Part shown: positions 1 to 28,174 of the stretch, piece by piece
How the letters are laid out: every line of letters begins with the position of its first letter
How positions within the stretch are numbered: position 1 is the first letter of the stretch
NCBI GenBank assembly: GCA_963942565.1
Contig: OZ012685.1
Span: 18,475,978-18,539,977, forward strand
Length of the DNA: 64,000 bases
Source: Maea johnstoni
Taxonomy: Eukaryota > Annelida > Polychaeta > Spionida > Magelonidae
Direction: 5' to 3'
The notes under the pieces: model-generated
The model's input: the letters and a program-made list of their open reading frames with translations, nothing else
Told to the model about the DNA's origin: nothing
Databases searched by the model: none
Translations under genes and position numbers: made by a program

Positions 1-318
1 AATCTATTCTCATAAGTTAGCTTAAGTTGAATCTTAAGAAACTTTATTTATTTAAAAGTTTATATTACATACACCAACATACATGGCAAGTTGACATTTT
101 CGGTATTTTATATTCAAAATCTAATTAACATATTAATGTTTAAGAAACTAGTTTATTTACTTAAACATGTTTAAGAACAACTTTTGAGAAACTAGCTGAT
201 ATACTAACAATTTTGTTTCCATTTGCATACCAGTAGTACATCACCTTATTTCTCTAGGAATATTGAATAGGAACTTCAAATTGCAACTGAAGGTTTATAT
301 ACATCTTACCATTTTTAG

Positions 319-2801
319 TCTGACTGGACACCCCTTATGATTGCTGCGTCAGCCGGACGGGAAGAGATAGTTTCTTCTCTGATTGCGAAAGGTGTTCAGG
401 TGAATGCAATCAACAAGACTGGGCAATGCCCTCTCCACTACTCAGCATCAAAAGACAGATACAATGTAAGTTAAAGACCAGGGGTTGATTCAACTTGATT
501 GGGTGTTGCTTTAATCTATTTTTTCTACTTGTCTACTAGAATCGTAGGGCTACACAAGATACAATTTTAATAGTGTGAGAGATCATTTTCTGCAATTGTA
601 CTACAGGGTTCATACTGGTTGACCACAATAAAATTCAAGCACTTTCAAGGACATTTTCAAGGAACAAATTCTACTTTTCTAGGAATACACGGGTCAAAAA
701 TAACTATGTTTTTTTACCTGAAAAAGAAATTGGGCAGAACTCCGGTGTGTGTGACAGTAATCTCGTTCGTAAGAATGAGATCCCATCACTTGTTTAAATC
801 ATCCCCCTTTCCCGCCACCTACATATCAGGGCAGGGGTAATAAACATGCATTAATTTTACCTTAAAACTCAAGTTATGTATGACAAAATCTATGGACCCC
901 CCTGGTGGCATCCCAGGTTAGTGATATAGTAAATAATCTTACCTTCTGCCTCTGTTCCAGATGACTGGGTTAGGCTTGAGAAGTACCTCAGTGTTGCCTC
1001 TGTTCCTTTGCTTTGCAAACGTATCATGACGTCTGATAGTATGAACACAATTCGCATGCTCTAACATCACAGTAGTAACGATCTCTCACAAACACAAGAG
1101 GTTGTATAAATACTTGAATAGGCAAATAAAGTGACTTGACTCAGTTTATTTATTGTTTTGCAACCTGCTGATAACTACGCAATTAGCGCTCACAACTGCA
1201 ACACAGCAGAGGGCAGCGGCATCATGGCATGCTTATCTGCTTTTAATCTCCCAAGAGGGCCGGGTGGTGGTTAATGGGCAGTTGAACGCTGTTGGGAGTG
1301 TTTTGTCTATGCTTTGTCTATGCTGATCTCAATCGCTGGACACGGCTCTGTTCATCTTGTTGATTTCCCGGTTTTTCAAGGAGCTATCGTAAAATTCAAG
1401 CACTTTCCAGGTCAAAATGGGAGGTAAACATAATTCAAGCACTTTCAAGGTTTTTCAAGGAGCGTACGAACCCTGGTACTAGTCTGGCCTGATCTTTCAC
1501 ATTTTGTTTTCCAATCACAGAAAATTCATCAGATATTGTAACATTATTTTAATTTGATTTATCCTTATTGGTTTCCAGATTACAGAAAGGTTATTACAGA
1601 GTGGTGCTGATCCTAACATTGGGGACTGGGTTAATAGTACCCCACTTCACAGAGCTGCTTCTCAAGGACATTCCAAAGTGGTCAAACTATTACTCTCATA
1701 TAACGCTGACCCAAACCTCAAAGATAAAGCAGGTTGTACGTCACTGTAAGTCTAGTCACACAATCCTTGTACCATTTAAAGAAAGGAACGCATTCCATTA
1801 AGTGCTATGATTGATAAAGAAATATAAAACGGCATTGTCAAATATTGAAAAATATCAAAATAACTTAGTTTTAAGAGAGGGTTCATTTAGTATATTATTG
1901 GAAAATTTCATGAGAAAATATTTTTTCAAAGTGGAAAGGTAATGCAACTGTATTTGTTCTAGTTAATTTATGAATAAAAAACTTCATTTTGACTTCATAA
2001 AAATAAGTTTTGAGTTATTGAATTAAACGTGAATAATGGGTAAGAGCTTACAGATCTAACCACTAATAAGTTGTCACTCTGTGACAGCCAGGACCCTCTC
2101 GCACTAGGGAAGTGTTTTGTTGTATTCACAGAAAATTGTTTATCCATGTCAGAAACTTCTCACTTTCCATTAAGTGCATTATTATCAATTGGGTCGGTTT
2201 TAGTGCGCTATTTATAATGATAGTACAAATCTTATTGGTACAAACATTGAAATATTGTCACAAAGGTACAATCCGGAGTTGACTGTTATTCACAGTCATT
2301 TCTCACTAATCTGATGATCTTTTTACAGCCATTTGGCATGTGAGGAAGAGCGAGTGGAAGTAGCCAAGCTACTGTTGGAGAGTGGGGCAGTCATAAATGT
2401 AGAAAATAAGGTGAGAATTTCTATTTTTTGCTCATTTTTAAGCTCAAATATACCCTTTATTTAACTAGAGACAATTGTCCAAATCAAAGAAGATTTAATT
2501 TCCAAAAAAAAGAAAAAAATCAGAAAAGAATCATAAATCGCAAAAAACGAAAATTAAGAAAACTAAAAGTTTAAAAGAAACAAAGGCTAAGCAACTAAAC
2601 ACATGGATCGACACCTTGATGTCATTGAAGCCTCTTTTGTTTTATTGTAGCCTGTTTGCAAATTATGTATTTCACTAACAGGAAACTTTTTATATGTTAC
2701 AGGAAGAAAAGACACCTCTGGAGTTGGCGCCTCCAGGAATGAGGAGAAGTTTACAGAAATACATCCAAGACATGGAAGCCTCTATGTACATTGACCACTG
2801 A
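319..2801 (+). CDS. PSMD10: PSMD10 / gankyrin, 3' four coding exons (5' end outside window)
   Basis: Ankyrin-repeat chaperone that binds the Rpt3 ATPase tail during assembly of the 26S proteasome base. Four exons are readable: 319-465, 1579-1745, 2329-2410 and 2703-2801 (stop TGA). All have AG acceptors and GTAAGT or GTGAGA donors, and the phases fit (0, 2, 0). They give 164 residues that align along human gankyrin from about residue 70 to the C-terminus. Landmarks are IAASAGREEIV, PLHYSASK, TPLHRAASQGH and LHLACEEERVE, followed by ENKEEKTPLELA. These are ankyrin repeats about 3-7 with TPLH-type turns. The first ~70 residues lie upstream of the window. The tail after the last repeat (RRSLQKYIQDMEASMYIDH) differs from the vertebrate one. 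The first intron is enlarged by a hAT-like element (604-1475). The match is to gankyrin specifically, not a generic ankyrin protein, because it is collinear through all four exons. Confidence 0.93.
604..1475. mobile_element. hAT-like non-autonomous DNA transposon in PSMD10 intron
   Basis: Left end CAGGGTTCATAC and right end GTACGAACCCTG form terminal inverted repeats. GTACTA flanks both sides (598-603 and 1476-1481). Subterminal copies of TTCAAGCACTTTCAAGG occur near both ends. CAGGG termini are typical of hAT elements, but the visible duplication is 6 bp, not the usual 8, so the superfamily call is tentative. No transposase frame is visible in the 872 bp. Confidence 0.65.
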
Positions 2802-4555
2802 TCTATCAGTAGTACCTACTCAGAACAGCATGATCTCAATGAACTAGGAACAAGTTATGGCACAGGAAAGGAGTTAATGTTTTTATTCATTACCGCACAA
2901 CATTTAATCCTTCCAATGCCGAGGCTACTTTCACCCAAAGCACAAGGACATAAAGATTTTTGAAAACCATCTAAACCCTGCCATGTTGGTATTCGTTGGA
3001 TAGCTTTCGCTGAGTACTCTCAGAGGAGTACCCATGTGCCAGGGTTTCAGCCATTTTCCCAGGTTTTTTGCATCATTTTGTATTAGCCAAATTAACCACC
3101 AGTGTTATGAGGGTTAAGTTCAAATTAAATGCACAACTTATTGAACTTTATAGGATGCTGACTTATGTTTCATTATCTAAATGTATAATACAGGATGATA
3201 TTATTCTAACAGAAGCCAATGAAGATAGTTATTTACAGAATTGAAGTACTTCCTTTGTTTTAAGGTTATGCTATTGAAATAAGTATCCTTACCTGATTCT
3301 CATCGCCTCTCTTGCATGAATCTCGTCAGCCATCAGTACGGTGTAGAGGTTAAAGCTTGTTAGATTACGCTCATTTCAAGCAAAATTGAAATACAAAAAT
3401 ATAAAAGACAACTTAGATATTTTACATATTAGTCCAATGCCAGCACATAGAACTTGATTACAAGTTATACAACTCAATGAAAATACATGACCTTATTTCA
3501 TCCATCACAAAAAGAAAGGTAAATATCCTGATTGAAGAGTTAATGTTTTTAACCCATTAATGATGACAGTTCAAGAAACTGTGGTCAGAATCTATTTAAT
3601 TATTAACAATAACTTGTTAATTGGAAATAATTTAACAATATATTTAGGGGAGAGTTGTTGGTAGCCTTTTTATTACCATTTCTCTTTTAATTTTTTTCCC
3701 AACAGTGCTTTTGCTTGAAAGAATTATTTATTGAAATTACCAGGCTGCTGTGCGCATAAATGGGTTTAACTGCCCGGTGATACGGTTCCTTATGCAATTG
3801 GAGGACTATGCAGCACCCTTAGTGTGCGTCAAAACTAACTTGGCTGATCCAACTTTGTGGTGTTAAAGTAATTGGTTTGTAATAAATTTGGAATTGTTAA
3901 GGTATCTTATTCTCTCAGATTTTTAAGGGGAGTCTTGTTTAGAAAAAGAACAATTGTTAGGGTTATTGCAATAAAATTACCTTTCTGAAGCCTAGTAATT
4001 AGTCAGTCCTGTTGCCATTATTCAATTAAGATGAATTGGAAAGTATTTTTTGGTATATTTTTGTATGCGGTGTCCATTCCTTTCTTATTTTACCAATGGT
4101 AATCACTTTGTATTAGTTTTCAGCAGTTACGATTGAATTTGCAATGCATTGTTGTGAGTAAAATGATTGTCTTGGATGTTGTGTCTTTCCTATTTTTCTT
4201 CAAGGGGTGATATATGAATACTGAAAGATACCTTGGAAGTATTCCCGTTCCCAAGTTTCTACATCATAGCGATATGACCTTATATTAGTTGTTGAAAGCG
4301 AGGCAAAAAACAATTTCTTTCTTCAAGGGGGACTTGCAATAGAGATAGGCTTTGGGGAGACAGATTCTATGAGGTGCACAACAAATGGGACTGCAGGTTC
4401 AATTCAGGACTGGAAACACAGCTTGATGTGATGTTATATATGATATATTTTACTAAAATACACATCAAATTGTCCTAAAAATAGCCTTTCTTCAAGAATT
4501 TTAAGTGAACTTTTGTGGGAGAAGCCTGGGGTAAATAAGTATCCAGAAACAATAA
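2802..4555 (+). other. PSMD10 3' UTR and downstream non-coding sequence
   Basis: No coding exon is recognisable here. Several AATAAA-like signals occur (for example near 3970), so the PSMD10 transcript probably ends somewhere in this stretch. A degraded TTAA element sits at 3549-3769. PSMD10 and DNAL4 converge on this region. Confidence 0.4.
3549..3769. mobile_element. piggyBac-like MITE, degraded copy 1
   Basis: It begins TTAACCCATTAATG and ends AAATGGGTTTAA. The core contains the family's GGAGAGTTGTTG motif. This is the most diverged of the boundary-recognisable copies in the window. Confidence 0.55.
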
Positions 4556-6993
4556 CTTTTAGCAAGCACACTTTATTAGAATTATGCTTGCCTTTGTATC
4601 AAATTTATACATACAAAATTCATGAACATACACGTTTTATTAAAACTTGAAGATAAATGAAAATAAAATGAAATGAAAAAAAATCTTGTCACTCAGGTTT
4701 AATAACTACCAAACTTATAACCTCATTCAGCATTTTTAACAATTACACAATTCAATGAAAAAACAACACATTTTCACACCTTTTTTGTTTTTCATTTTGA
4801 GCTATTGCCACTACTTAAATCAATACACTCCTTTCAACCTGAAGTTTCTAGTTATTTGATGCTTGTGATATATAAAACAATCATTTAAATTGATATTACA
4901 AATGATAAAATGGATAACATATTTACAGTCCTTTATGACAATGTATATCAGGGGCCAGCTTTTACAAGTGTTATAGCCAAGGCATTCTATACCAGTGTTA
5001 TTTATAGAGGCTTCCGATATCAAACAAACCCAAAAGAAACCTTTTGAGCGAGCCTGTGAAAATGGGTAAAATCCAATTTCGAAATAAATGTAAAACTGGG
5101 TACAATCCAATTTTGAATGTATCATATAACTGAGAAACTGGGTACAATCCAATTATAAATGTACCAATATATAAATGCTGAACAGACTGGCTGATGGTTA
5201 TATGTGAAAAAGCTTGCAAACTACCTACCAAGCTGATGCAAATGTAAGTTTCCTTGTAACACGTCTATCATTTTAACTATTACATGTGTGCTTGTGGAAT
5301 GAAATATATGGAACTGGACCCAATAAATTAACTTTTTTTTTGCAAAAATCACACAGCTTCATCAGAAAAACATGCCTTTATGTCTAGCAGCTTGGTATGG
5401 AGATTCATCAAATAAAATATACATGCTCCTCTTAACAATGATCCAGTCAGATATGAATTATCAGTCAAGATAATAACCAGTCATGGATTTCTTCAAGAAC
5501 GTCCAAGCAGGCTGATAGTACATACTAGTGTTAGGAATTTTCACCTTTATTTTTACATGGAACAGTCATTCAGTATTATCACCTGCATAGTATGTGGCAA
5601 GTATGGCACTAGTGCCCTTTCCCAGCTATAAATGCAATACAAAAATAAAACCAATAAGTTACACATAGTAAGTGTGTAGGTATTAAGTAGATGATACTTT
5701 TCAGCTTGGCATGGTAACTTGACAAACCACGAGGGTTACTTACAATGGAATGTACTTAGGCTTTGAATGTGATGTAATCATATGTATACATGACTTTCTG
5801 GTGAACAATGAAATTTTGAATCATACATACTTGAATAACAATTCACCAACAGGAGACAAAAATAAACTCTTAAATTGTCAATTTTATGTTATATTTTATG
5901 GAAAGTGATATTCAAACCATTATAAAGGGGATATTTACTTGTTTCCAATAACTGAAAATTCTAAAAAGACACAAAATACAAATAATGAACTGGTGCCATA
6001 CCACCTATCAGATGATGGTGTTACTATTTGGCCTTCCAGAGACAACAAATCAAACACGGGCAAGATACAGGTCTGCCTTCTACCATTATCCTGGTCCCCC
6101 AATAAAAATGTAATGAAAATGAAAGTTAACCCTATATATGAATACCATGCAAAATGTTATCATAACATTTACAAATGAACCTTGTTTTAGAAACTGCCTC
6201 AAGAAATGAAGAATAAGTGTATCATAAAGGTCCCATAATGCAATTTACAATAAACAAGGTAGAATGATATCATCTCTAACAATATAAACTCAATATACTC
6301 TCATTTTTTGAGTGTCTTAGAGTCATGAATTCCCTTGCATTAATAAGGATACACATCAAAGTTCTTGACACAATCAAAACAAATAATGTTGCATGGCCTT
6401 GCCAAGAGAGGAATATTTAAACCACGAGTGGATTGCAACCCTTTCTCAGTTTGATGAAATTACTATGCAGTGATAGGGGGGACAGGGGTAGATTGAATGG
6501 TATGGAATGCAATAACAAAGGTTTTTAAATTGTAAGACAGTGGAGAAAATGAAAGAAACTCAAACATATCAAAGAGCCCTGTGATCTTCAAGATGCTCCA
6601 TTCTGTGAATAAAGCAATAAATGGCAAAGATGTTGAACTATGTTAGGCCTAGAAAAAAGTGTTTGTTTCCTGTAATGCTCAGAAAAAAATGGGTTAGGTA
6701 GGTCGTTAAAATTCTTTTGGGGATTATATTTTTTATTCAAAAATGTGTAAGGGTAGGGTTACAGTAAACAAACAACTATTTTTGGCCTTATATTTTTCCT
6801 TGCCCATCACTCTGCTTGGTCCCATGTTTAATGAGTATATGGTTGTTGTGGGTGGAATACTCATGTGTATGTGTGCCTGTGAGTAACCGGTCACCTGGTG
6901 ATGCAATCAACTGCCTCAGTTCTTTTTGAGAATGCAGAACTCCTTAGACACATTGTCAATCTCACATCAGCACCTGAGTTGGTCTTTCTCTCT
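4556..6993 (-). other. Probable DNAL4 3' UTR / intergenic sequence
   Basis: This is AT-rich sequence downstream of the DNAL4 stop, read on the - strand. AATAAA on the - strand is present near 4571, so a long 3' UTR is possible. Short open frames here (for example 4820-5152) show no homology I recognise. A ~100-bp dispersed repeat begins near 6645 and recurs near 8042. Confidence 0.35.
6645..6770. repeat. Dispersed repeat, copy 1
   Basis: It shares GGCCTAGAAAAAA, TGTTTGTTTCCTGTAA and a following GAAAAAAATG stretch with 8042-8130. It is probably an end of an interspersed element whose other boundary I could not see. Confidence 0.45.
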
Positions 6994-9486
6994 CTATGAG
7001 CACTTCCACACCACAATAGCCATAGTGCCACCAAAGAACATATAGAGAAGGTTTTTAACCTCGTGAGTAAGTTCGTAACCAAATCCCTCTCCCACTACCA
7101 CATGCCACGATGCTCCAAACTTTTTATCCATAGTTTCCTTGATCATTTTGGCAGCAGTCTGAAAAACAAACCAGAAACATATTTTTCTTTAGTGATAACA
7201 TATAATATATCTTAAAATCAATATTTCATTTTTTTAACATATATCCTTAACCCATTTATGCCTGACAGGCATTGCCTGTAGCCCCAAAACTGACTGACTA
7301 TTTTGGTGGTATCTCGCTAACATAAATGATATCAGAAAATATTTAATGGAAAAATCTTGATTAGAAACAAACTTACAAATCTCAATATTTTTCCAGTTTG
7401 TTATTATTCTCTAAATTATTTCCAAAAATATCAAAGACCCAGACAACATTTTTCAAGACAAACTCCAGGTATCAATAGGTTAACATACATCCTCCAATGG
7501 GTTCACTCTAAACAAGTCGCAGTTATTTCATGCATGACACACTGTAAGCTAAGGTAAATACAGGTCCTTCAAAGGAAGCAAACACAGTTCTGTCATTGTT
7601 GGTTACAGGGAAAGCAACAAATAGGTCAAATGATTATGGTTGACTAGATAACAGAAATCCTATCTTTGTAAGTTCCATAATCCCCACTTTTGTGCAGATG
7701 TTGGGAATTATTAGCTTAACCCATTCATCGTTGTTGCAATGAAAAATGCCTGACTAATCAGACTATTTTGGTGATATCTCTCTACCCAAAGCAATGGCTC
7801 GAAAATATGTGAAGGATAGTTTTTCATTTAAACATTATCTACAAGTGACTACAACTCTCCTTCAATTATTTTGTAAATTAATGTTTCATTTCTAAGTTAT
7901 TTTCAAAAGTATAATAACAGGTCAGGACAATTCTTGTTGAGTAGATTTTCAGACATGAATGGGTTAATACATTAGCAGTGGTGCAGAATCAGCACTAGCA
8001 TATATGAGAAGCTCTGATCAATTGCTATAAATCACAAGTAAGGCCTAGAAAAAATTGTTTGTTTCCTGTAACGATCCGAAAAAAATGTGTGAAGGTCGGT
8101 AAAATATCTTTTTGGATTTTTTTGTTCAATAATGTGTGTTTTATGCATGTTTTATGTTGTTATGTGGAAGGGATGGTTGACTGGTTCATATTGTGCTTAG
8201 AACTTACCTCATTATTGTTAGCAAATTTTTCACATGCTGTTACGCATAGCTCCATCGTTTCTGTTCTCATTTCTTCATTCATATCAGAATGCTACAATCA
8301 TAACAAACATAATTAGCAACACAGTCTTTGGGAGTGGAGAATTTTGATTCTACTCCATTTAACGGTATTGGCACATCAACTTCTAAGCTTAGCCTCAGGT
8401 CAGAGGCCTCTTAAGGTTTTGCTATACATGTAAAGAGATCTCAACATATTTGTGTAATACTTTGGGTTCTTTGTACCTATTACAGTTAACCGCCATTATA
8501 TAAAATATGACTAAACACAAGACACTGAAGATAGGCATGAAAATGTATTCTATGGACATTCCACAATTTGAAAGACCCGTTTTCACGTATGAAGCAACAA
8601 TCTGAAAACTTTCATAGCATAATTATATGGCAGCATTGGCAGGTCCCCATCCTGACCTGCTCCCGGATATTTGACATGGCATTGGCATAGCCCAATAGTC
8701 CACACCACCTCTGCTTTGACCAGCAAGTTAACCAGGCTACGAAATTGCCCAGTTAGACAATCCGATTCTGAGGGTGTGGCAAAATTAGGAGATAGGAAAC
8801 ATATTCAATATTATTGATAGTGAAGCACCCCCATGAATTTGTAGCAGACCCATAACATCTCTGGCACCACTAACCCCAGGATATAGTATCACACATGTCT
8901 ATCAAAGGATACACAACCAGCAGGTCTCCCTTAACGGCATAGACACAACTCATAGCCAGGATGTTGACAAGAACAACTCAAGAGGGCATGCATTCTGCAT
9001 ATGTTGGTGCGCAACTTACTCTATAATGTAAACAATACAAGAGCCCTCTTTGGTCTTTTTCTCCTAGATGTCACACCAACATTAAATTTGAAAAAATAGG
9101 TGTGTCCAGGGCTTTGCAATAGGTCATATGGGATTTGTTATGTGGCAACCAATCCATGTTTCTATTCATCTAAGATAGGTTAGATACAAAATGCATCAAT
9201 TTACAAGAGAGAAAATATAAAGAAAGGGTTAATAAACAGTATTTCTCACATTGGCAGGACGACCTGATTTCCTGTCAAACTTGACCCTTCCCCCTGGACA
9301 ATCTGATAACTTAGTCTTAGTGGTTCAGGTTGTTCCCTGCAAATCAGTGTCTGACAAGTGTTGTGAAGTGGTCAAAACAAAAGTACACTTGTCAACAAAC
9401 ACTTGAATACTTACTCTTATTAAAGGATAGGTATGCACAACTCGTTTGGCTTCACCATCAGTTCTTTTATCTCCATCTTCAGCCAT
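6994..9486 (-). CDS. DNAL4: DNAL4, axonemal dynein light chain 4 (complete, three exons)
   Basis: LC8-type (dynein light chain type 1 fold) subunit of axonemal dynein. Exons on the - strand are 9486-9415 (24 codons), 8291-8208 (28 codons) and 7158-6994 (54 codons plus TAG). All junctions are phase 0 with GTAAG donors and AG acceptors. The 106-residue product matches the usual 105 residues. Diagnostic stretches are YPLIRHSDMNEEM, ELCVTACEKFANNN, AAKMIKETMDKKFG, SWHVVVGEGFGYELTHEVK and the C-terminal FFGG...VVWKCS. Human DNAL4 is collinear throughout. The ATG at 9486-9484 is chosen because it begins MAEDGDK, like other family members, and is the only start in the exon. The gene is divergent from TELO2, with about 330 bp between the two transcribed regions. 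Intron 1 (8292-9414) shows nothing I can name; intron 2 holds two MITE copies and one dispersed repeat. Confidence 0.96.
7247..7483. mobile_element. piggyBac-like MITE, copy 2 (DNAL4 intron 2)
   Basis: TTAACCCATTTATG at the left and AATAGGTTAA at the right. The internal TATTTTGGTGGTATCTC matches the family consensus. Confidence 0.65.
7716..7967. mobile_element. piggyBac-like MITE, copy 3 (DNAL4 intron 2)
   Basis: TTAACCCATTCATC at the left and CATGAATGGGTTAA at the right, with the TTTTGGTGATATCTCTC and CTCCTTCAA core. Confidence 0.75.
8042..8130. repeat. Dispersed repeat, copy 2
   Basis: Matches 6645-6770 over GGCCTAGAAAAAA and TGTTTGTTTCCTGTAA, then drifts. Confidence 0.45.
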
Positions 9487-9941
9487 ACCTCCTGGTATCT
9501 ATAGGACTGCAACTGTGAAATATTTCAAATGTTTGCAATGGAAACGCCTGAGCACTGCAGGTTCTTTTTGGTTTCTGATCTGTCTCCAAGCGATAGGACG
9601 CGTGCGCGAAATTGAGGCATTGGACTTCCGGTAAAAGAGAAAACTAATCGAGCAACATATTATTTCTCAAATTCTTGTAATAATGCTTTTTTTGTTTCAA
9701 TTTAACAATATATCTATACATGTGTAATTCAAAATATTTATAGTTTGTTATATTTATCACATTTATAGCAAAAGAAACTTCTAAAAGACTGTATATTTTC
9801 TTCATGTAGTTGTGCCTAAATAAAGATGGCGGCGCCCATGGAGAAGCCGTGAGCGGAATCCCATTCAGGACATTGACTAGTAGTTTTTCATCTCAACCAT
9901 GCGATGACAGCCGTTCAAACTTGTAAATCTACGTTGATAAA
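9487..9941. promoter_or_regulatory. Divergent DNAL4 / TELO2 promoter and TELO2 5' UTR
   Basis: The two genes start head to head. The interval holds a CpG cluster with an NRF1-like ACGCGTGCGCGAA (about 9598-9610), an ETS-type ACTTCCGG (9624-9631) and a YY1-type AAGATGGCGGC (9823-9833). The last of these normally sits just downstream of a start site in TATA-less housekeeping promoters. Transcription of TELO2 therefore probably begins shortly before 9823. Reading these as functional sites is inference from known motif classes. Confidence 0.65.

Positions 9942-9944
<3 letters not shown>
9826..9944 (+). promoter_or_regulatory. Short upstream open frames in the TELO2 5' UTR
   Basis: Three upstream ATGs precede the inferred TELO2 start. 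One opens an 8-codon frame (9826-9852), one a 2-codon frame (9899-9907), and one starts at 9904. The third reads to the end of exon 1 and would stop at a TGA formed across the splice junction, overlapping the main ATG as ATGA. Such frames usually reduce initiation or permit reinitiation; the effect here is inferred. Confidence 0.5.
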
Positions 9945-25229
<15,285 letters not shown>

Positions 25230-25296
25230 GTAGGTGGAACAATATTTTGTCCATGATCACTCCTCCTCTCATGCAGGTTAGGCCTACTGGTATTTG

Positions 25297-25583
25297 TAGG
25301 GATGGATGCTGTTAAGAACGAAACGCTATGGTACTGGTGTCGATACCAATGAAACGGTACAGTATTTTAATGATACTGTTCACGATTCTTTATTGCATTA
25401 TTACCTTTTTTAATTTTGTTGTAAATACTAGTAGTCATGTTTAGGATTCTGGACAATCCCTAATGAATGGTAACTTCACAGTGGTTAGTATCGTTAAGAT
25501 AATCTTTAAGGAATGAGACGGTACATTACAGTATTTTTTGAGGTGATACTTGTACCAGTACGTCTTTACGGTGTCCAACCCTA
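25297..25583. mobile_element. hAT-like MITE
   Basis: Ends TAGGGATGGATG and GGTGTCCAACCCTA are imperfect inverted repeats. Flanks GGTATTTG (25289-25296) and CCTATTTG (25584-25591) agree at 7 of 8 bases, as an aged 8-bp hAT duplication would. 287 bp, non-coding. Confidence 0.75.
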
Positions 25584-27521
25584 CCTATTTGCATTTCTCT
25601 ACAGGTAATCTTAACAAGAAAAAACAGCTCAATCTTAGACAACTGTTTTCTTTTCTTGATACTTGTGGAGAATTAAACACATATTCCTGTTTGGAACACT
25701 TTTAAAACATTTTTCCAGAAATTAGAGAAATGGCTGTCCTAAGTGCTTATGAATTGATTTCAGTGGTGTACCTGTTTTTAAGGGGTCATATTTTATCAAT
25801 ACCACCATCATATAAGGTCACATTGAAGTAAGGCTGAAAAACTCTTAGATAAAAAACAAGGCAAATGTTCCTTCCCTACCTACCCTTTTCATTTGTGTAT
25901 TCTACTGACATTTTTACTTGTGCCACACCATTGTTGGTTAAATATATTACCATAAAAAAGACAATACTTTGTCTGCCCATGAAAAAAGGTGCTGAATTTG
26001 ACCAAAGGATTATAGCTTTGAGGTCCATTGGATCTTTCTAAACCTTTTTTGCTGGCTCAGGGTACAAAACTGTAGACAGTGTTATAGGAAATAGATTCTT
26101 ATGAGTCACCTTTAATATCATCTTGGAATTTTTCCTCTGTATAGTGCCGGGTTGTCCAACTCTCGCATTGTCGCACCAGCATGCGACAGAAGCTATAAAA
26201 CGTGCTACAAAACAAAAAGTTAAAGCACTGTTTAACTGGGAAATTTTTGCAAACTAATTGAGCCTATCAGATATTTCGCTTGAAACAGTTTTGGTGCAAA
26301 TTGTCTATCAAAAACCAGTTAACTCCATTTTATAGTAATACTGTCTATTTATTGGTGTTAGTCTTAACTATTGCAATCTGGGCTAATATAGTAGTGCCAC
26401 CAGGTGACAATATGCATACCTATTATCGAACCACGGTCACCAAAAATTGCTGTGCTCCAGGACTTTTTGATTGTGCTCCGGGTGTAAAATATTTGGACAC
26501 CCCTGATAGTGTAACACAGCTGATACTGCATTTTCATTATGCCTCACTATGGACCATATGACTTTTATAGAACAAAACACATTCAAAGTGTAATCATTTT
26601 ATTGGAGCCTGACCTCATATCATACAGTGTTGAAAATACCACCATTCATCTTATTGAATTCTTGATGAGATTTGGTAATTCTTACATTCAATATTTTGTC
26701 AGACTGTTATGATTGGTGCAATAGTAAAATGGTGTTTCCTAATCTGTTTGTTTCTGATTTAATGTGTGGTATTGAAGTGCAAAACCAAAATCTCCTTGCT
26801 GTGGCCCAGATCAGAGGGAATGACATGTGAACTTTCTCAGAATGATCGATACATTTCCCTCCTTAAGTGCCCTCCCTATTACCTTATTACGTTTTCCCTT
26901 TTCTTTCTTGTACCCATTCATGAAAATCAGGTATGGATCAAAAAGGTCAATAGTGAAATATACTGTAAATTATAATGAGATATCTGATTAACCTTTTATC
27001 TTTTAACTTTTTTTTTTATCTCTTTTCACATTGTGGAAACTTATATGAATGACCTATTATCTTTTATACAATATGCAATGTTTCTTCCCATTTTTCCTTG
27101 CCTAGTCTTTTGCTTTTTTATGAGGGTGTGTTTTTGGCAGGGGCAGATACAGGGTTTGAGAAAAGGATGTTCATTTCTTAAGGAGGGGATAAGTGTTCAT
27201 CCATAAACATAGAAAATAGAACTTTGACTGTGATAATTGTGAGCTTTTAAGTAAGTTTTACCATTAAATAGCGTGGGGTTTTGTACAAATACTTTGAAGC
27301 CTCCTTGGATTTTTTGGATAATCCTTAAAATATAAGGTTTTTACATAAGGTTACCTTACCTTTTATAAAGTGAACCCCCTACTTATAAAGGAGATCCTTA
27401 AAATCTGCTTCTAAAACCTAAGGTTGGGTAGGGCACCCTTAACTTTGTCCTTATACTTTGATTGATATAGCAAAGGGTGTCCATAATATTTTAAGGTTTG
27501 CTAGGGTAATCTCAAGTTATT

Positions 27522-27737
27522 AATGTAAAACCCATTATTATCGCGCTCCATTTAATTTCACGAATTTCGCGCTAGTAATAATGACGCGTACATAACTGGC
27601 GCTGATATATATTCAAAATAACATAACAATGTCACACTTAGCGGTGATACAGCTGACACGTGTAATTAAATGGCCGCGATCAGATTCAGACGGCAGTTGT
27701 GTGAATAAAAATGTGCGTGGTAACAAAGGGTTTTACA
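27522..27737. mobile_element. Small TIR element (probably mariner-like)
   Basis: TGTAAAACCC at the left and GGGTTTTACAGTA at the right are inverted. The inside is CpG-richer than its surroundings (ATTTCGCGC, GACGCGT). The TGTAAAA plus TTCGCG style is common in mariner-type MITEs. Exact ends are uncertain. Confidence 0.5.
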
Positions 27738-27944
27738 GTATTAGGGCTGCATTAAGGGTACCTTAATGAAAACCTCATCTCTTGATTTAAGGATCATCTA
27801 TTCAAAGTAAAGACTACGGTTTACCTAATGAAAACCTTAAGGGATTCCTTACCATGAGAAGTTTTATGCAATGGGACCCTTTCCCTTACTCATGGTGAGC
27901 CAGCCTGGCCACTCCAGATATGAATGTTGGACCATCAAGTCACC

Positions 27945-28174
27945 TTAACCCATTCATGCTTGGAGATCTACTTGACCAGTGTCGTCTGGACTTGTTATTC
28001 CTTTGAATATAACTTTTGAATGAAGCATAAATTTGCAAAAAAATCTGAGGGAGAGTTGCAGGTAAAGTTCTGAAGAATATCTCTCCTTCAAATATTTTCT
28101 GATAATAGCCTTTGTTAGAGAGATATCACCAAAATAGTCAGGCGGTTTTGGCCGCTACAGGCATGAATGTGTTA
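27945..28174. mobile_element. piggyBac-like MITE, copy 6
   Basis: TTAACCCATTCATGC at the left and GGCATGAATGTGTTAG at the right. The internal order (GTGTCGTCTGGAC, CTCTCCTTCAAATA, AGTCAGGCGGTTTTGG) is reversed relative to the copy at 31578. Confidence 0.8.
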
